This document shows positions 27,101-40,000 of a stretch of DNA of 64,000 nucleotides, in pieces (position 1 is the stretch's first letter; each line of letters starts with the position of its first letter). The stretch spans positions 1,426,001 to 1,490,000 of the forward strand of contig NZ_CP010976.1 in the NCBI RefSeq assembly GCF_000949425.1, in the 5' to 3' direction. Made by a program: the position numbers and the translations under genes. This DNA is from Paenibacillus sp. IHBB 10380. GTDB lineage: Bacteria; Bacillota; Bacilli; Paenibacillales; Paenibacillaceae. The notes under the pieces are model-generated. The model saw only the letters and a list, made by a program, of their open reading frames with translations, was not told the DNA's origin and made no database searches.

Positions 27101-28066
27101 CAGACTATCTATAATCAAATGAAGAACGGTCAACCTATTCTACTTCCGGCCAAAAGTACTTCTTTCAAAAGTTGGGCTAATCAGCTACAGACTTTCGGAG
27201 AATCAGGAGTCGCCAAAGAGGTGCAGGAGTACTGGAAGAAATCTGTGACGCAAGTAGTTAATACAGTTCCAGTGGATTACTCGGTAGTAGGGACAACAGA
27301 AGAATATGTAGAACAAATTACCGTTGTCATGGATGAGCATGAGACTCAGTCTATTTTACAATATAACCCAACTATCTATAAGGCTAGAATCAATGAGATA
27401 TTGCTGTCTGCATTAGTTCAATCCTTCAGACAATGGACAGGCCAATCAGTACTCTCTATCCACATGGAAGGACATGGACGCGAAGAAAATATCAAAGGTG
27501 TGGATATTTCACGCACCGTTGGATGGTTTACCAGCATGTATCCCGTTAACTTGGATGTCACTGGAATTGTTGGGTCGGTCGAAGTTCTGAAATCGGTCAA
27601 AGAACAATTACGCCAGATTCCAAACAAAGGTATTGATTACGGGCTCCTACGTTACTTCAACCAAGAATGTAAATCTTTATTTGCAGTCCAAGACAGCCCT
27701 TCCATTAGTTTTAACTATCTGGGCCAGTTTGATCAGGTTGTCTCATCAGAGTCGATGTTTATCGAGGAACTTAGATTTACGGAAGCAAACCATAATAGGG
27801 ATTCCAAACGTGCTCATTTCATTGATGTAGTTGGCATGGTGGTTGGCGGGAAATTACACATTACGTGGATGTTTAGCAGTAAACAGTATAAATCTTCGAC
27901 GATCCAAAAGGTAGCAGATAGTCTAACAAATCAACTTAAAATGTTCGTGAATTCATCCTTTACAGAAACTGCCTTCACGATATCTGATTTTCCTGATATA
28001 GATTTATCGGAGAAGTCTTTGAATAAAGTACTATCTAAGCTAACGAATAAGAAAAGAGGGAAATGA
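21140..28066 (+). CDS. non-ribosomal peptide synthetase, rest of module 2 and module 3 (3' part of frameshifted gene)
   Basis: The first ATG of this frame (21140) is internal to a condensation domain; the frame is open from about 21039 (DLQSWARNNQITLNTLVQGA), so this is the continuation of the gene at 15759, not a separate one. Numbered from 21140: end of C2 (1-150), A2 (174-700), T2 (GGHSL near 732), C3 (795-1230, HHIISDG), A3 (1239-1745), T3 (GGDSI near 1784), E3 (1834-2270, HHLAVDG). The A2 pocket reads D-F-W-N-I-G-M-V-H-K, the established Thr code. A3 reads D-A-W-F-L-G-H-V-V-K, one change from the Leu code DAWFLGNVVK. Module 3 ends in an epimerisation domain, so D-Leu is expected. The corrected gene encodes about 4102 residues: C-A-T-E, C-A-T, C-A-T-E. 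The stop overlaps the start of the next NRPS gene by 4 bp. Confidence 0.88.
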   Translation: MFGVTSSGRPSELSGVERMVGLFINTLPARVHVAEQTKAIDWLRELQMKEMKRRQFEHTSLTEVQGWSDVPRGISLFNTLYVFENYPTKDLQLDTEVIIRQMQVFEQTNYPLSLAVIPGICLSLRFMYDRSRFDEVTIQRIQGHLIQTLVQIIENGERKLADIVYTMRDEHKQLLEEWNETTNAYSHDRIIHKWFEEQTMNYPEAVAVVYEDQQLTYHELNKRANQLAHYLQKKGIKPDSLVGLCLDRSPEIIIAIVAILKAGGAYVPLDPTYPESRLRYILQDANIRVLVTNETLQGWQPEGIDVICLDRDEAKILEESIITPTSDVTGNHLAYVIYTSGSTGNPKGVMVEHQNVIRLFTATQHWYQFDGKDTWTLFHSYAFDFSVWELWGALLYGGRLVVVPYWISRSPEEFYRLLVKEKVTVLNQTPSAFRQLIQTCEQVDNKQERLNLRYVIFGGEVLEPSSLLPWFKIYGDQQPQLINMYGITETTVHVTYYPLTMKDAVSASGSLIGERIPDLQIYLLDRNQRPVPIGVAGEIYIGGGGVTRGYLNRPDLNEERFIPHLFSQEQGAKLYRSGDLARYRPDGSMHYLGRMDQQVKVRGFRIELGEIEAVINDDSSVREVTVMVREDEPGDQRLVAYVVGDGNEQIWKEHAKGSLPIYMVPSHFIHMKFLPLTSNGKIDRKALPAPSSLRVFESYIAPRTPSEQLVAMVWGQVLGIENIGIYDSFFELGGHSLLAMQVVTRLQEAFQVTIPIRELFEHSMVEALAERLEQLRHGKRVSQLPPLTLTDRTEAIPVSYAQQRLWFLDRLMPNSPLYNIPAVWRMKGSWDIKALENGLNYLIERHEVLRTVIHEVDGQPMQVIQPYCPQTWSVIDLTALASDEKEALMKQMALQEAETAFDLAEGPLMRIQMIHMHQDEWVVMCTMHHIISDGWSIGVLLNEWLALHEEAAYNKPSQLIPLAMQYADFSQWQRTWLKEDVLAQQLHYWREQLSGELPVLQLPTDRPRPPVQTHRGAVHQIILQRSLLVKLKELSRQEGSTLFMTLLAAYQAFISRYTGQEDILIGSPIANRNHQEIEGMIGFFVNTLVFRADLTGNPTFRELLAQVRRKVLEAHDYQDVPFEKVVEEIQPERNMSHTPIFQTMFTLQTSSRELSPAPGRILEWVDSYVSIAKFDLTVFMEERQTELLTTFEYNTDLFDSETVERMVSHFEIWLNEVVEHPEKPLELLTMMSKSESKQLLEDWNETLVQYPTEVTVQKLIEEQAERNPESLAVIYETEQLSYRYLNERANQLAHYLKKRGIQEESLVGICVERSPEMIIGLLAILKTGAAYIPLDPNYPDNRLCYIVKDSGISVLITQEYLRGWVPESIETICLDRDQELITQESIIAPVDSSTMQNLAYVIYTSGSTGMPKGVMVEHHSLLNLVYWHRDAYQVTQEDRGTQIAGIAFDATVWEIWPYLTAGASLYLPTESIRTDLLVLREWLINNQITISFMPTQLAENLLKLHWSEQTTLRYLLTGGDQLRQYPSEQIPFSLVNHYGPTENTVVSTVSNVFHDSRGSTPPIGRPIANMEAYVLDQNRQPVPIGVVGELYVGGAGLARGYLNRPDLTQERFVAHQFKKKNGEKLYRTGDLVRYLPDGQMEFLGRIDHQVNIRGFRIELGEIEAALNDHATVHEVVVIVREDEPGDKRLIAYIVGDGTVKEWREHLKARLPAYMVPAHFVELETLPMTPNGKIDRKALPALDKYAIQSEHVSPRNQEEEILAAIWQKILGLQHVGIYDNFFELGGDSILSIQIVFRANQAGLRLTPKQLFEYQTIAELVQVVGQNEQTHAEQGIVTGEVPLTPIQSWFFEQGHPKQDHWNQSVLLRTKERLNVDFLQEALQSIMLHHDALRLRYDLQPNGTWQQRNEGHVERDFLTVVKLDEHLRDSWDRMIHEVIECTQSSLNLQAGPLMKVVYFEEEKNQSGRLFWTIHHLAVDGVSWRILLEDLQTIYNQMKNGQPILLPAKSTSFKSWANQLQTFGESGVAKEVQEYWKKSVTQVVNTVPVDYSVVGTTEEYVEQITVVMDEHETQSILQYNPTIYKARINEILLSALVQSFRQWTGQSVLSIHMEGHGREENIKGVDISRTVGWFTSMYPVNLDVTGIVGSVEVLKSVKEQLRQIPNKGIDYGLLRYFNQECKSLFAVQDSPSISFNYLGQFDQVVSSESMFIEELRFTEANHNRDSKRAHFIDVVGMVVGGKLHITWMFSSKQYKSSTIQKVADSLTNQLKMFVNSSFTETAFTISDFPDIDLSEKSLNKVLSKLTNKKRGK

Positions 28067-31000
28067 TGAGTGAAATTGTAGATATGTATGCATTGTCTCC
28101 TCTTCAAGAAGGAATGTTATTTCATACCTTGTATGATAAGGGAGATGATCATTCTTTTGCTTACATCAATCAAATGAATTTTTTGTTGCGTGGTAGACTG
28201 GACTCGTTACACTTTGAGAAGGCTTGGAAATATATTGTCAACCGACATGAGGTTTTGCGTTCCGTATTTGTATGGGAAGAGGTTGAGAATCCATTACAAG
28301 CGGTATATCAGCAGATTCCGTTCCAGTTGAATCAACAGGACTGGAGCCATTATTCCAAGGAAGAGCAGCAAGAGGAACTGGAAGCCTTTTTGCAAGATGA
28401 TTACAAACAAGGCTTCCAGTTAGATGAAGTTCCGCTAATGAGGGTTGCACTCGTCAAAGAAAGCGAATACGAACACCGCGTAGTATGGACTCTTCATCAC
28501 ATCTTACTTGATGGATGGAGCGCATCTCAGGTGTTGAATGAATTATTTGCGGTGTATCAAAAAATGCTAAATGGAGAGAATTGGGAATTGCCCAAGTCTC
28601 CTCCTTACCGAAACTATATTCACTGGATTAGAAAGCAGGATAAAGAATCAGCTGAACTATACTGGCGAGAAGTATTACAAGGTTTTACAGATCCAACACC
28701 ATTGCCGATAGAAGGGAAAATTGACGGAGCTGCACGTGGGTACGATGAATCCATCTGCTACTTGTCAATCGAGCAAACCCGCGACTTGCAAACATGGGTA
28801 CGTAAAAACCAACTCACCCTGAATACGTTGGTTCAAGGTGCTTGGGCGTACTTATTGAGCCGATACAGCGGTGAACGCGATATCGTTTTTGGTGTCACTA
28901 GCTCTGGACGATCTACCGAATTGCCGGGTGTAGAAAAAATGGTTGGCCTTTTTATCAATACTTTACCTGCTCGAGTTCACGTTCCGGATGACAAGAAAGT
29001 AGTTGAGTGGCTTAGGGAGTTACAGTTTAAAGAACTGCAACGTCGACAATTTGAATATACATCATTGACGGAGATTCAAGGGTGGAGTGGTGTTCAGCGA
29101 GGAGTTCCATTGTTTGACACCTTGTATGTCTTTGAAAATTATCCTGCCCAAGAATCGGAATTAGATGAGGGCTTAGAGATTTGTCATGTTCAAGGAATTG
29201 AACAAACGAACTATCCGTTGAATTTGGCCGTTCTCCCGGGTAAGCAATTGGCTTTGAAACTAATGTATGACCGAAGTCAATTCGCTGAGGAGACGATTCA
29301 GCAGATTCACAGGCATTTAGTGAAAATCTTAACCTATATCCTGGAGAATCTAAACTGTAAACTGTCAGAGATTGTTTACATATCTGAAGCAGAACGTAGT
29401 CAATTGTTGGATGAATGGAATAATACAGCTATGGAGTACCCGCGCAATGCAACTGTACATGAACTGGTTGAAGCCCAAACTCTTCAAAATCCGAATGCAA
29501 TAGCTATTGTCTATGAAGGACGGCAGCTAACCTATCATGAACTTAATGTGCAAGCGAACCAACTTGCGCATTATTTGAAGAAACAAGGAGTCGGTCCAGA
29601 ATCGCTAGTAGGAATATGTGTAGAACGTTCACCAGAGCTGATTGTGGGTCTTCTTGGTATCTTGAAAGCAGGTGGAGCATATGTCCCTCTCGATCCGAGC
29701 TATCCGGAAAATCGGCTTCGCTATATTTTGAAAGATGCTGGCATTCAGCTTTTAATGACTCAGCAATCGCAACTGAACTGGGTACCAGCAGATGTTGAAG
29801 TGATTTGTCTTGATAGAGATAGCAAGATGATTGCCCAAGAGAGCACGAGTAAGCCAGCAAGCGAGTTATCCCTGAAGAATGCTGTTTATGTGATTTATAC
29901 ATCAGGTTCTACAGGCAATCCCAAAGGAGTCGTAGTTGAGCATCAATCCCTTCTTAATCTGATTTTCTGGGGCCGAAGTCATTTCTACCCGATCACGGAA
30001 CATGACCGGGGAACTCATCTATCTGGAATAGCCTTTGATGCTTCTGTTTGGGAAATTTGGACAATTATAACATCTGGTGCAAGTCTTTTCTTGCCGACCG
30101 AGTCAATTCGCGCAGATTCTGACGCATTACAGGAATGGATGGTCAAGCATGAGATTACGGTCACGTTTATGCCAACACCTTTAGCAGAGAGAATGATAGG
30201 TAACGAGTGGCCTGAGAATACAGCTCTGAGAATCATGGCAACGGGTGGTGATCAACTCACACAGTATCCGTCTGATCATCTACCTTTCCGGTTGATCAAT
30301 CTCTATGGGCCAACCGAATGTACAGTACTTGCCACATCAGACGAAGTGACTGCTAGACAACACAGAGGTAGCACTCCACCGATTGGTCGACCCATTAGCA
30401 ATACCCAGGTGTATGTGCTTGATGAGAATTTTCAAATGGTTGCGGCAGGCATCTCGGGTGAACTTTTCATCGGAGGAGATGGAGTAGCACGCGGTTATGT
30501 AAATCGTCCCGAATTGACCAAAGAACGATTCATTACCAATCCGTTCAACAATCAATCGGGGTTACGTTTATACCGCACAGGCGACTTAGTAAGATATCTC
30601 CCTGATGGAAAATTGAAGTTTATGGGGAGGATCGACAATCAGGTTAAAATCAGAGGGTTTCGTATTGAACTGGGTGAAATTGAAGCAATTCTGCTAGACT
30701 ATTCTTCCATAAGAGAAGCAGTACTGCTGATCCAAGAAGACCAGCTGGGAAGCAAGCGATTGGTTGCCTATGTCATAGGTGAGGGAAATAAACATGAGTG
30801 GCAAGAGCATTTACGTGCTCAATTACCTGTGTACATGATTCCTGACCACTTTGTCAAAATGGAATCCATGCCCGTTACTCCGAACGGGAAAATCGATCGC
30901 AAAGCATTGCTAGATATGACAGAGCATCTAAATAAAGAAATTATTATTGCACCACGTACCCCTATAGAGGAACTGATCGCTTCAATATGGAGTCAGATTT

Positions 31001-34000
31001 TAGAAGTTGAAACCATTGGAGTTCACGAATCGTTCTTCGCTTTGGGGGGACATTCACTTGTAGCTACACAGGTGCTTTCCCGTTTGCAAGAAACATTTGA
31101 AATTGAGATGCCGTTGCGTGATCTGTTCGAACATGTGAGTGTCGAATCGTTGGCGCAACGAGTGGAGGAGTTGCGTCAAGGTGGTACAGCTTGCAAATTA
31201 CCGCCAATTACGCCAGTAGACCGCGGTAACTTACTACAGCTATCATATGCCCAACAACGTCTCTGGTATTTTGATCGCCTTATACCTAACAGCGCTCTTT
31301 ATAACATTCCGGTAATCTGGCGTCTTAAAGGCGAATGGTCCAAGGAAGCTTTGGCAAGAGGGATAAACTCATTAATTGAACGTCACGAATCATTGCGGAC
31401 AGTCATTATCGAAGAGAATGAACAACCTATGCAACAGATCTTGCCGTTTGAGTCGCAGATTTGGCCAACCACCTGCTTGACAGAGCTTAGAGTGGAAGAA
31501 AGAGAACTAGAAATGAAGCGCCTCGCCCAAATCGAAGCACGAACTCCGTTTCATTTGGCTCAAGGGCCTTTAATCAGGATCCAATTTATCAAGTTAGATC
31601 AAGCAGAGTGGGTGATCCTCTGCACCATGCACCACATTATTTCAGATGGTTGGTCGATGAATGTGTTCATTCATGAATGGCTAGCGTTGTATGAAGAAAT
31701 TGCAGGAGGGAAATCTACTGAACTTGCTACATTGCCTGTGCAGTATGCTGATTTTTCCTCATGGCAACGGAACTGGCTAAGTAATGACGTAATGAATCAG
31801 CAACTGGGATACTGGAAAGCGGAACTGATGGGACAACTTCCAGTTTTACAATTACCAATAGACCGTCCTCGTCCTGCTGTACAAACTTATAAAGGAGCTA
31901 TTTATTCCAAGACGATCCCATCTTCAATATTGAAGAAGCTTAAGGAGCTAAGTCGTCAGGAAGGAACAAGCTTATTCATAACCCTGCTGGCTGCATATCA
32001 GAGTTTCCTCTCTCGCTATAGTGGTCAAGAAGATATCATTGTAGGAAGTCCAGTCGCTAACCGCAATCACAAGGGTATTGAGGGAATGATCGGTTTCTTT
32101 GTCAATACACTGACGTACCGGGCAGATTTGAGCGGAAATCCAACGTTCCAAGAGTTCTTAGGACAAGTACGTCAGAAGGCACTAAAAGCCTATGAATTTC
32201 AGGATATACCTTTTGAAAAAGTGGTGGAAGAAGTGCAACCGCAGCGTTGCACAAGCCATTCGCCTATCTTTCAGACCATGTTCACCCTGCAAAACAATAC
32301 AAGTAACCTACCGAGCATGCCAGGACGTTCTTTTGAATGGGTGGAAAGTCATACTGGAGTTGCTAAATTCGATATGACATTATTGACACAAGAAACAAAA
32401 GACGGTTTAATAGCCGTATTTGAATATAATACGGATTTGTTCTACCCATCCACTGTAGAGCGTATGGCTACACATTTTTCTAAATGGCTACATGAATTAG
32501 CCGAGTATCCGGAGGTACCACTGGGAGGTCTGAGCTTGGTGCCTGATGCAGAGCGCAAGCTGTTGCTCGAAGAATGGAATAATACTATAACCAATTACCC
32601 GCGAGAAGCTGTAATTTTGGATTTGTTCGATAAGCAAATACTACGTAACCCGGATGCCGTGGCTGTGGTATTTAAAGATCAACAACTCACTTACCTTGAG
32701 CTTAATGAAAGAGCTAACCAATTGGCACACTATTTGCAAAAACGTGGAGTCGGACCAGAAAAGCTAGTAGGTGTTTGCATTGAACGTTCTCCTGAGATGA
32801 TTATCGCACTCTTAGGTATCCTCAAAGCAGGGGGCGCTTATATTCCATTTGACCCCACACATCCAAAGAAGCGTCTGCGTTATATTTTGCAAGACGCCGA
32901 CATCCACATCATGGTGACACAGAAATCGTTACAAGACTGGCTCCCCGAAAAAATGGAAGTGATTTGTCTTGACGGTGACAAAGAGAAGATTGATCAAGAA
33001 AGCGTTGTTGTACCAGAAAGCAAATTAACACCAATGGATACAGCCTATGTAATGTATACCTCGGGATCTACAGGTAATCCCAAAGGAAACTTGACAACAC
33101 ACCAAAATATCGTCAAAACGATTTGCAATAACGGACATTTAAAAGTGGATGAAAATGATCGGATAATCCAAATCTCTAACTATGCCTTCGATGGTTCCAC
33201 ATTCGATATTTTTACAGCTCTATTCAATGGAGCGACCTTGATTTTGGTTCCCAATGAGGTAGTACACAACGTCAAAAAATTGGTACAGATGATCCGAAAT
33301 GAGCGAATTACGATTTCCTTTATGACAACTGCTTTGTTTAATACTCTAGTCGATTTGGATATCTCTTGCTTCCAAGGAGTGAGAAGAGTTTTGTTCGGTG
33401 GGGAGCGCGTATCGGTGAAGCATGTGGAAAAGGCGCTTGATTATTTGGGGAATCACCGGATCAGCCATGTATATGGTCCAACAGAAACAACCGTATTTGC
33501 GACCCAGTATAGTGTTGATCACGGTATCAAAGAAATGGGCACTGTACCCATTGGTAAACCACTAAACAATACGCAATTGTACGTGTTAAATCAGGAACTT
33601 CAGTTACAGCCAATCGGCGTAAGCGGGGAACTGTATATTGGTGGAGATGGTTTAGCCAGCGGATATCTAAATCGTTCAACTTTGACCGAAGAACGCTTTA
33701 TCTCTAATCCATTTACCAACCAACCGGGATCACGTCTATACCGCACAGGAGATTTGGTCAGATATCTCCCAGATGGTAACATTGAATTCCTTGACCGGAT
33801 TGACCATCAAGTGAAGATTAGGGGCTACCGTGTAGAATTAGCCGAAATTGAAACGATATTATATGAGCTCCATTCTGTTAAAGAGGCAGTCATAATGGCT
33901 CGCGAAGATACACCTGGAGATAAACGCTTAGTGGCCTATATTGTAGGGGGAAATGACGAGATAAGCTGGCGTAAGCACGTAAAAGGGGAATTACCTTCCT

Positions 34001-37000
34001 ACATGATGCCATCTCATTTTGTACATATGGAATCCTTGCCACTTACGCCTAATGGCAAAATAGATCTCGAGGCTCTGCCGGTTCCAGATGGACAGCGTGC
34101 TACAGATAGCTACGTTGCTCCTCGTAACTCTTCAGAGGACCTCGTTGCTGCAGTATGGAGCCAAGTTTTAAAAGTGAACAATATTGGTATTTACGATTCA
34201 TTTTTTGAGTTGGGCGGCCACTCTCTGTTAGCTATCCAAGTTATCTCCCGCTTGCAGGATGCTCTCCACATTGAGTTGCCATTAGTGGAACTGTTTCAAC
34301 ATTCTACGGTTGAATCATTGGCTCTGAGGATCAACCAATTACAGCCAAGAGAAACAGCTTGTAAATTACCACCACTTCTGCCCGTAGAGCGTAGGGAAAA
34401 TATGCCTGTATCCTATGCCCAACAGCGGCTTTGGTTCATGGAGCGATTAATTCCAAACAGTCCGCTTTACAATATTCCAGTTGCTTTGCGTTTAAAAGGG
34501 AAATGGGTACCAGAAGCGCTTCAACAGGCATTAAATTCACTAATCAAGCGTCATGAGGCTTTGCGTACCATCATACAAGAAGTAGATGGACAACCTGTGC
34601 AAGTCGTACGATCCTTCAGTCCCAAAGTTTACCCAGTTATTGACCTGATGAATCTCTTGTATGAAGAGAGAGAAGTAGAGATGACGCGTTTGATCCAAGA
34701 TGAGGCGGAAGCTCCGTTTGATTTAGCGCAAGGGCCGCTGATCCGTGCACAGTTCATTCAGATGGATATAACCGAATGGGTTTTTGTTTGTACATTGCAT
34801 CACATCATCTCAGATGGTTGGTCCATGGCGATTTTCTTGGAAGAATGGCTGGCCTTATATGAAGAAGCTGCTCAAGAAAAATCAACATGTCTCAGTCCAT
34901 TACCAGTCCAATATGCGGACTTCGCCCAATGGCAGCGTGAATGGTTGACGGAAGATGTCATGAAACAACAAATACATTATTGGAAAGAGCAATTATTAGG
35001 AGAACTTCCTGTCCTACAATTACCGTTCGACCGACCACGACCTGCTGTCCAGAGCTATCATGGAGCCATGTACCAAGTTACGCTTCCTCACTCTTTGTTG
35101 AGCAAGCTTAAAGAGATGAGCATGAGCGAAGGAAGTACCTTGTTCATGACATGCCTGAGCGCGTACCAGGGATTTCTTTCTCGCTACACGGGACAAACAG
35201 ACATTCTGGTTGGGAGTCCGATCGCTAACCGTAATCATCAGGGCATCGAAGGATTGATCGGATTTTTTGTGAACACGTTGATGTATCGAGCGGATCTGAG
35301 TAAAAATCTAACGTTCCAACAACTGTTAGCTCAAATGCGTAAAAAAGCTCTTCAAGCTCACGAGAACCAAGACGTACCCTTTGACAGAATCGTACAGGAA
35401 GTTCAACCGGAACGAAGCACCAGTCATTCACCATTATTTCAGACGGTCTTTACCCTGCAAAGTTCCTTGAGCAAGCTCCCGGAATTATCGGATCGGAGTC
35501 TGGAATATATAGATAATCAGATGTCTGTCGCCAAATTTGATCTAACCGTCTCTTTGGAAGAGTCTCCAACGGGACTTCTGGTAGCTTTTGAGTACAACAC
35601 GGATTTGTTTGACGTATCATCGGTGGAACAGATGGCGGAACACTTTGCGAATTGGCTGCATGAGGTAGTCGAACATCCGAATGTGCCTATGGTTAATTTA
35701 CAGCTGCTGACTGCATCGGAATACAAGCAAATGGTGGTCAACTGGAATGAAACCTGTGTTGATTATCCACTCGATTCCAATATTCTAGCCTTATTCGTAG
35801 AGCAGGTAGAGTTAACCCCAGAAGCTGTTGCTGTGTTATATGAGGGGCAACCACTTACTTACCAAGAACTTAATAAGCGTGCTAACCAATTGGCACAATA
35901 CTTGCAAAAACGCGGCGTGGTTTCGGAAATACTAGTAGGCCTTTGTATGGAACGCTCACCCGAGATGATTATAGGGCTCTTGGGTATCCTCAAAGCCGGA
36001 GGAGCCTACGTTCCGCTGGATCCAGCTTATCCTGAAAATCGGTTGCGGTATATCCTGCAAGATGCTGATCTGAAGTACGTAGTAACTCAAGGCTCATTGA
36101 TGAGTTGGCTTCCAGAGGGCGTAGAGGTGATTTGTCTGGATCGTCTTCAATCAGAGCTCGAACAGGAAGAACTAGATTTACCGATCAGCACTGTCATACC
36201 GAATGCGTTGGCCTATGTCATCTATACCTCAGGTTCTACAGGCAAACCTAAAGGGACGATGCTGGAGCACAGAGGGTTATGTAATCTTGTTCATGCTCAA
36301 ATCGATCTGTTCCAAATAGATGCCAATAGCACAGTGGCGCAGTTTGCTTCTATAGCCTTTGATGCAGCGGTATCAGAAATCTTTACGGCCCTGATTGCAG
36401 GAGCAACCTTATGCTTGATGAATCAAGAGGATATTATCCCTGGATCACAGATGGTTCGATTGTTCCAAGATAACCGCATCACACATGCCACACTTCCGCC
36501 TGCTGTCTTAGCTGTTCTGGATGAGTCGATGTTCAATGATCTGCAAGTCGTGATCTCTGCAGGATCTGCATGTACCGAAGATATTGCCTTGCGATGGTGC
36601 AAAAACCGCCGATTTATCAATGCTTATGGTCCAACAGAAATCACGGTTTGCGCAACAGCAAGTGTATACGAAGAAGGAAAACCATTAACCATCGGACGTC
36701 CAATTGCAAATGTAAAGGTGTATGTGTTGGATCAGAATTTACAGCCTGTACCTGTTGGTGTTGCTGGGGAGCTGTATATTGGAGGGGCTGGATTAGCTCG
36801 CGGGTATCTGAATCTTCCAACCCTGACCTCAGAGCGATTCATATCTAATCCGTTCAGTAAACAATCCGGTGATCGTCTATACCGGACTGGAGATTTGGTC
36901 AGATATCTCCCAGATGGAAACATTGATTATCTGGGCCGTCTTGACCATCAAGTGAAGATTAGGGGCTACCGTGTGGAATTAGGCGAAATTGAAACGGTAT

Positions 37001-40000
37001 TATATGAGCTCCATTCTGTTCGAGAGGTCGTCATAATGGCTCGCGAAGATACACCTGGAGATAAACGCTTAGTGGCTTATGTGGTAGGTGAAAATGAAGA
37101 GATAAGCTGGCACAAGCAAGTAAAAGAACAGTTACCTTCCTACATGATGCCATCTCATTTTGTGCATATGGAATCCTTGCCACTTACGTTGAATGGTAAA
37201 ATAGATCTCCAAGCTCTGCCAGTTCCAGATAGCCAGCGTGCTACAGATAGCTACGTTGCTCCTCGTAACTCTTCGGAGGACCTCGTGGCTGAAGTATGGA
37301 GTCAAGTTTTAAAAGTGAACAATATTGGTGTTTACGATTCATTTTTTGAGTTGGGTGGGCATTCTCTGTTAGCTATTCAGGTTATCTCTCGTTTACAGGA
37401 TACCCTTCACATAGAATTGCCGTTAGTGGAACTGTTTCAACATCCTACGGTTGAGTCATTGGCTCTGCGGATCAATCAGTTACAGTCAAGAGAAACAGCT
37501 TATGAATTACCACCACTTCTCCCCGTTGAGCGTAGGGAGAATATGCCTGTATCCTATGCCCAACAGCGACTTTGGTTCTTAGAGCGATTAATTCCAAATA
37601 GCCCAGTTTACAATATTCCGGTTGCTTGGCGTTTAAAAGGAGAGTGGATACCGGCCGCGCTTCAACAGGCGTTAAATGCACTAATCGAGCGGCATGAAGT
37701 ACTTCGCACCGTCATACAAGAAGTAGATGGACAACCTGTGCAAGTGGTGCGATCCTTCAGCCCCAAAGCTTACCCAGTAACTGATCTAACGATCTTCTTG
37801 TATGAAGAGAGAGAAGAAGAGATGAAGCGTTTGATCCAAGATGAAGCGGAAGCTCCGTTTGACTTAGCTCAAGGACCACTGATCCGTGCCCAGTTCATTC
37901 AGATGGATCAAACCGAATGGATTTTTGTTTGTACATTGCATCACATCATCTCAGATGGTTGGTCCATGGGGATTTTCTTGAAAGAATGGCTGGCCTTATA
38001 TGAAGAAGCAGTTCAAGAAAAGCCAACATGTCTCAGTCCATTACCAGTCCAATATGCGGACTTCGCCCAATGGCAGCGTGAATGGTTGACGGAAAATGTC
38101 ATGAAACAACAACTACATTATTGGAAAGAGCAATTATCAGGAGAACTTCCTGTCCTACAATTACCGTTCGACCGACCACGACCTGCTGTCCAAAGCTATC
38201 ATGGAGCCATGTACCAATTTACGCTTCCTTACGCTTTGTTGAACAAACTTAAAGAGTTGAGTAGGAGCGAAGGAAGTACCTTGTTCATGACATGCCTGAG
38301 CGCGTACCAGGGATTTCTTTCTCGCTACACGGGACAAACAGACATTCTAGTTGGGAGTCCGATCGCTAACCGTAATCATCAGGGCATCGAAGGATTGATC
38401 GGATTTTTTGTGAACACGTTGATGTATCGAGCGGATCTGAGTAAAAATCTAACGTTCCAACAACTGTTAGCTCAAATGCGTAAAAAAGCTCTTCAAGCTC
38501 ACGAGAACCAAGACGTACCCTTTGACAGAATCGTACAGGAAGTTCAACCGGAACGAAGCACCAGTCATTCACCATTATTTCAGACGGTCTTTACCCTGCA
38601 AAGTTCCTTGAGCAAGCTCCCTGAATTATCGGATCGGAGTCTGGAATATATAGATAATCAGATGTCTGTCGCCAAGTTTGATCTAACCGTCTCTTTGGAA
38701 GAGTCTCCAACGGGACTTCTGGTAGCTTTTGAGTACAACACGGATTTGTTTGACGTATCATGGGTGGAACAATTGGCGGAACATTTTGCGAATTGGCTGC
38801 ATGAAGTAGTCGGACATCCGAATGTGCCTATGGGTAATCTACAACTGTTGACTGAATCGGAATACAAGCAAATGGTGGTCAACTGGAATGAAACCCGTGT
38901 TGATTATCCACTCGATTCCAATATTTTAGCCTTATTCGTAGAGCAGGTAGAGTTAACCCCAGAAGCTGTTGCTGTGTTATATGAGGGGCAACCACTTACT
39001 TATCAAGAACTTAATAAGCGTGCTAACCAATTGGCACACTACTTGCAAAAACGCGGCGTGGTTTCGGAAACACTTGTTGGCCTTTGTATGGAACGCTCAC
39101 CCGAGATGATTATAGGGCTCTTGGGTATCCTCAAAGCCGGAGGAGCCTATGTTCCGCTGGATCCAGCTTATCCTGAAAATCGGTTGCGGTATATTCTACA
39201 AGATGCTGATCTGAAGTACGTGGTAACTCAAGTATCATTGATTCATTGGCTTCCAGAGGGCGTAGAGACGATATGTTTGGATCGTGTTCAATCAGAGCTT
39301 GAACGGGAGGACATTAATTCACCGTACAGCATAGTCACACCGAATGCGTTGGCCTATGTCATTTATACCTCAGGTTCTACAGGGAAACCTAAAGGGACGA
39401 TGCTGGAGCACAGAGGGTTATGTAATCTTGTTCATGCTCAAATCGATCTGTTCCAAATAGATGCCAATAGCACAGTGGCGCAGTTTGCTTCCATAGCCTT
39501 TGATGCAGCGGTATCAGAAATCTTTACGGCCCTGATTGTAGGAGCAACCTTATGCTTGATGAATCAAGATGAAATCATTCCTGGATCACAGATGGTTCGA
39601 TTGTTCCAAGATAACCGCATCACACATGCCACACTTCCGCCTGCTGTCTTAGCTGTTCTGGATGAGTCGATGTTCAATGATCTGCAAGTCGTGATCTCTG
39701 CAGGATCTGCATGTACCGAAGATATTGCCTTGCGATGGTGCAAAAACCGTAGATTCATCAATGCTTATGGTCCAACAGAAATCACGGTTTGCGCAACAGC
39801 AAGTGTATACGAAGAAGGAAAACCATTAACCATCGGACGTCCAATTGCAAATGTAAAGGTGTATGTGTTGGATCAGAATTTACAGCCTGTACCTGTTGAT
39901 GTTGCTGGGGAGTTGTATATTGGAGGGGCTGGATTAGCTCGCGGGTATCTGAATCTTCCAGCTCTGACCTCAGAGCGATTCATATCTAATCCATTCAGTA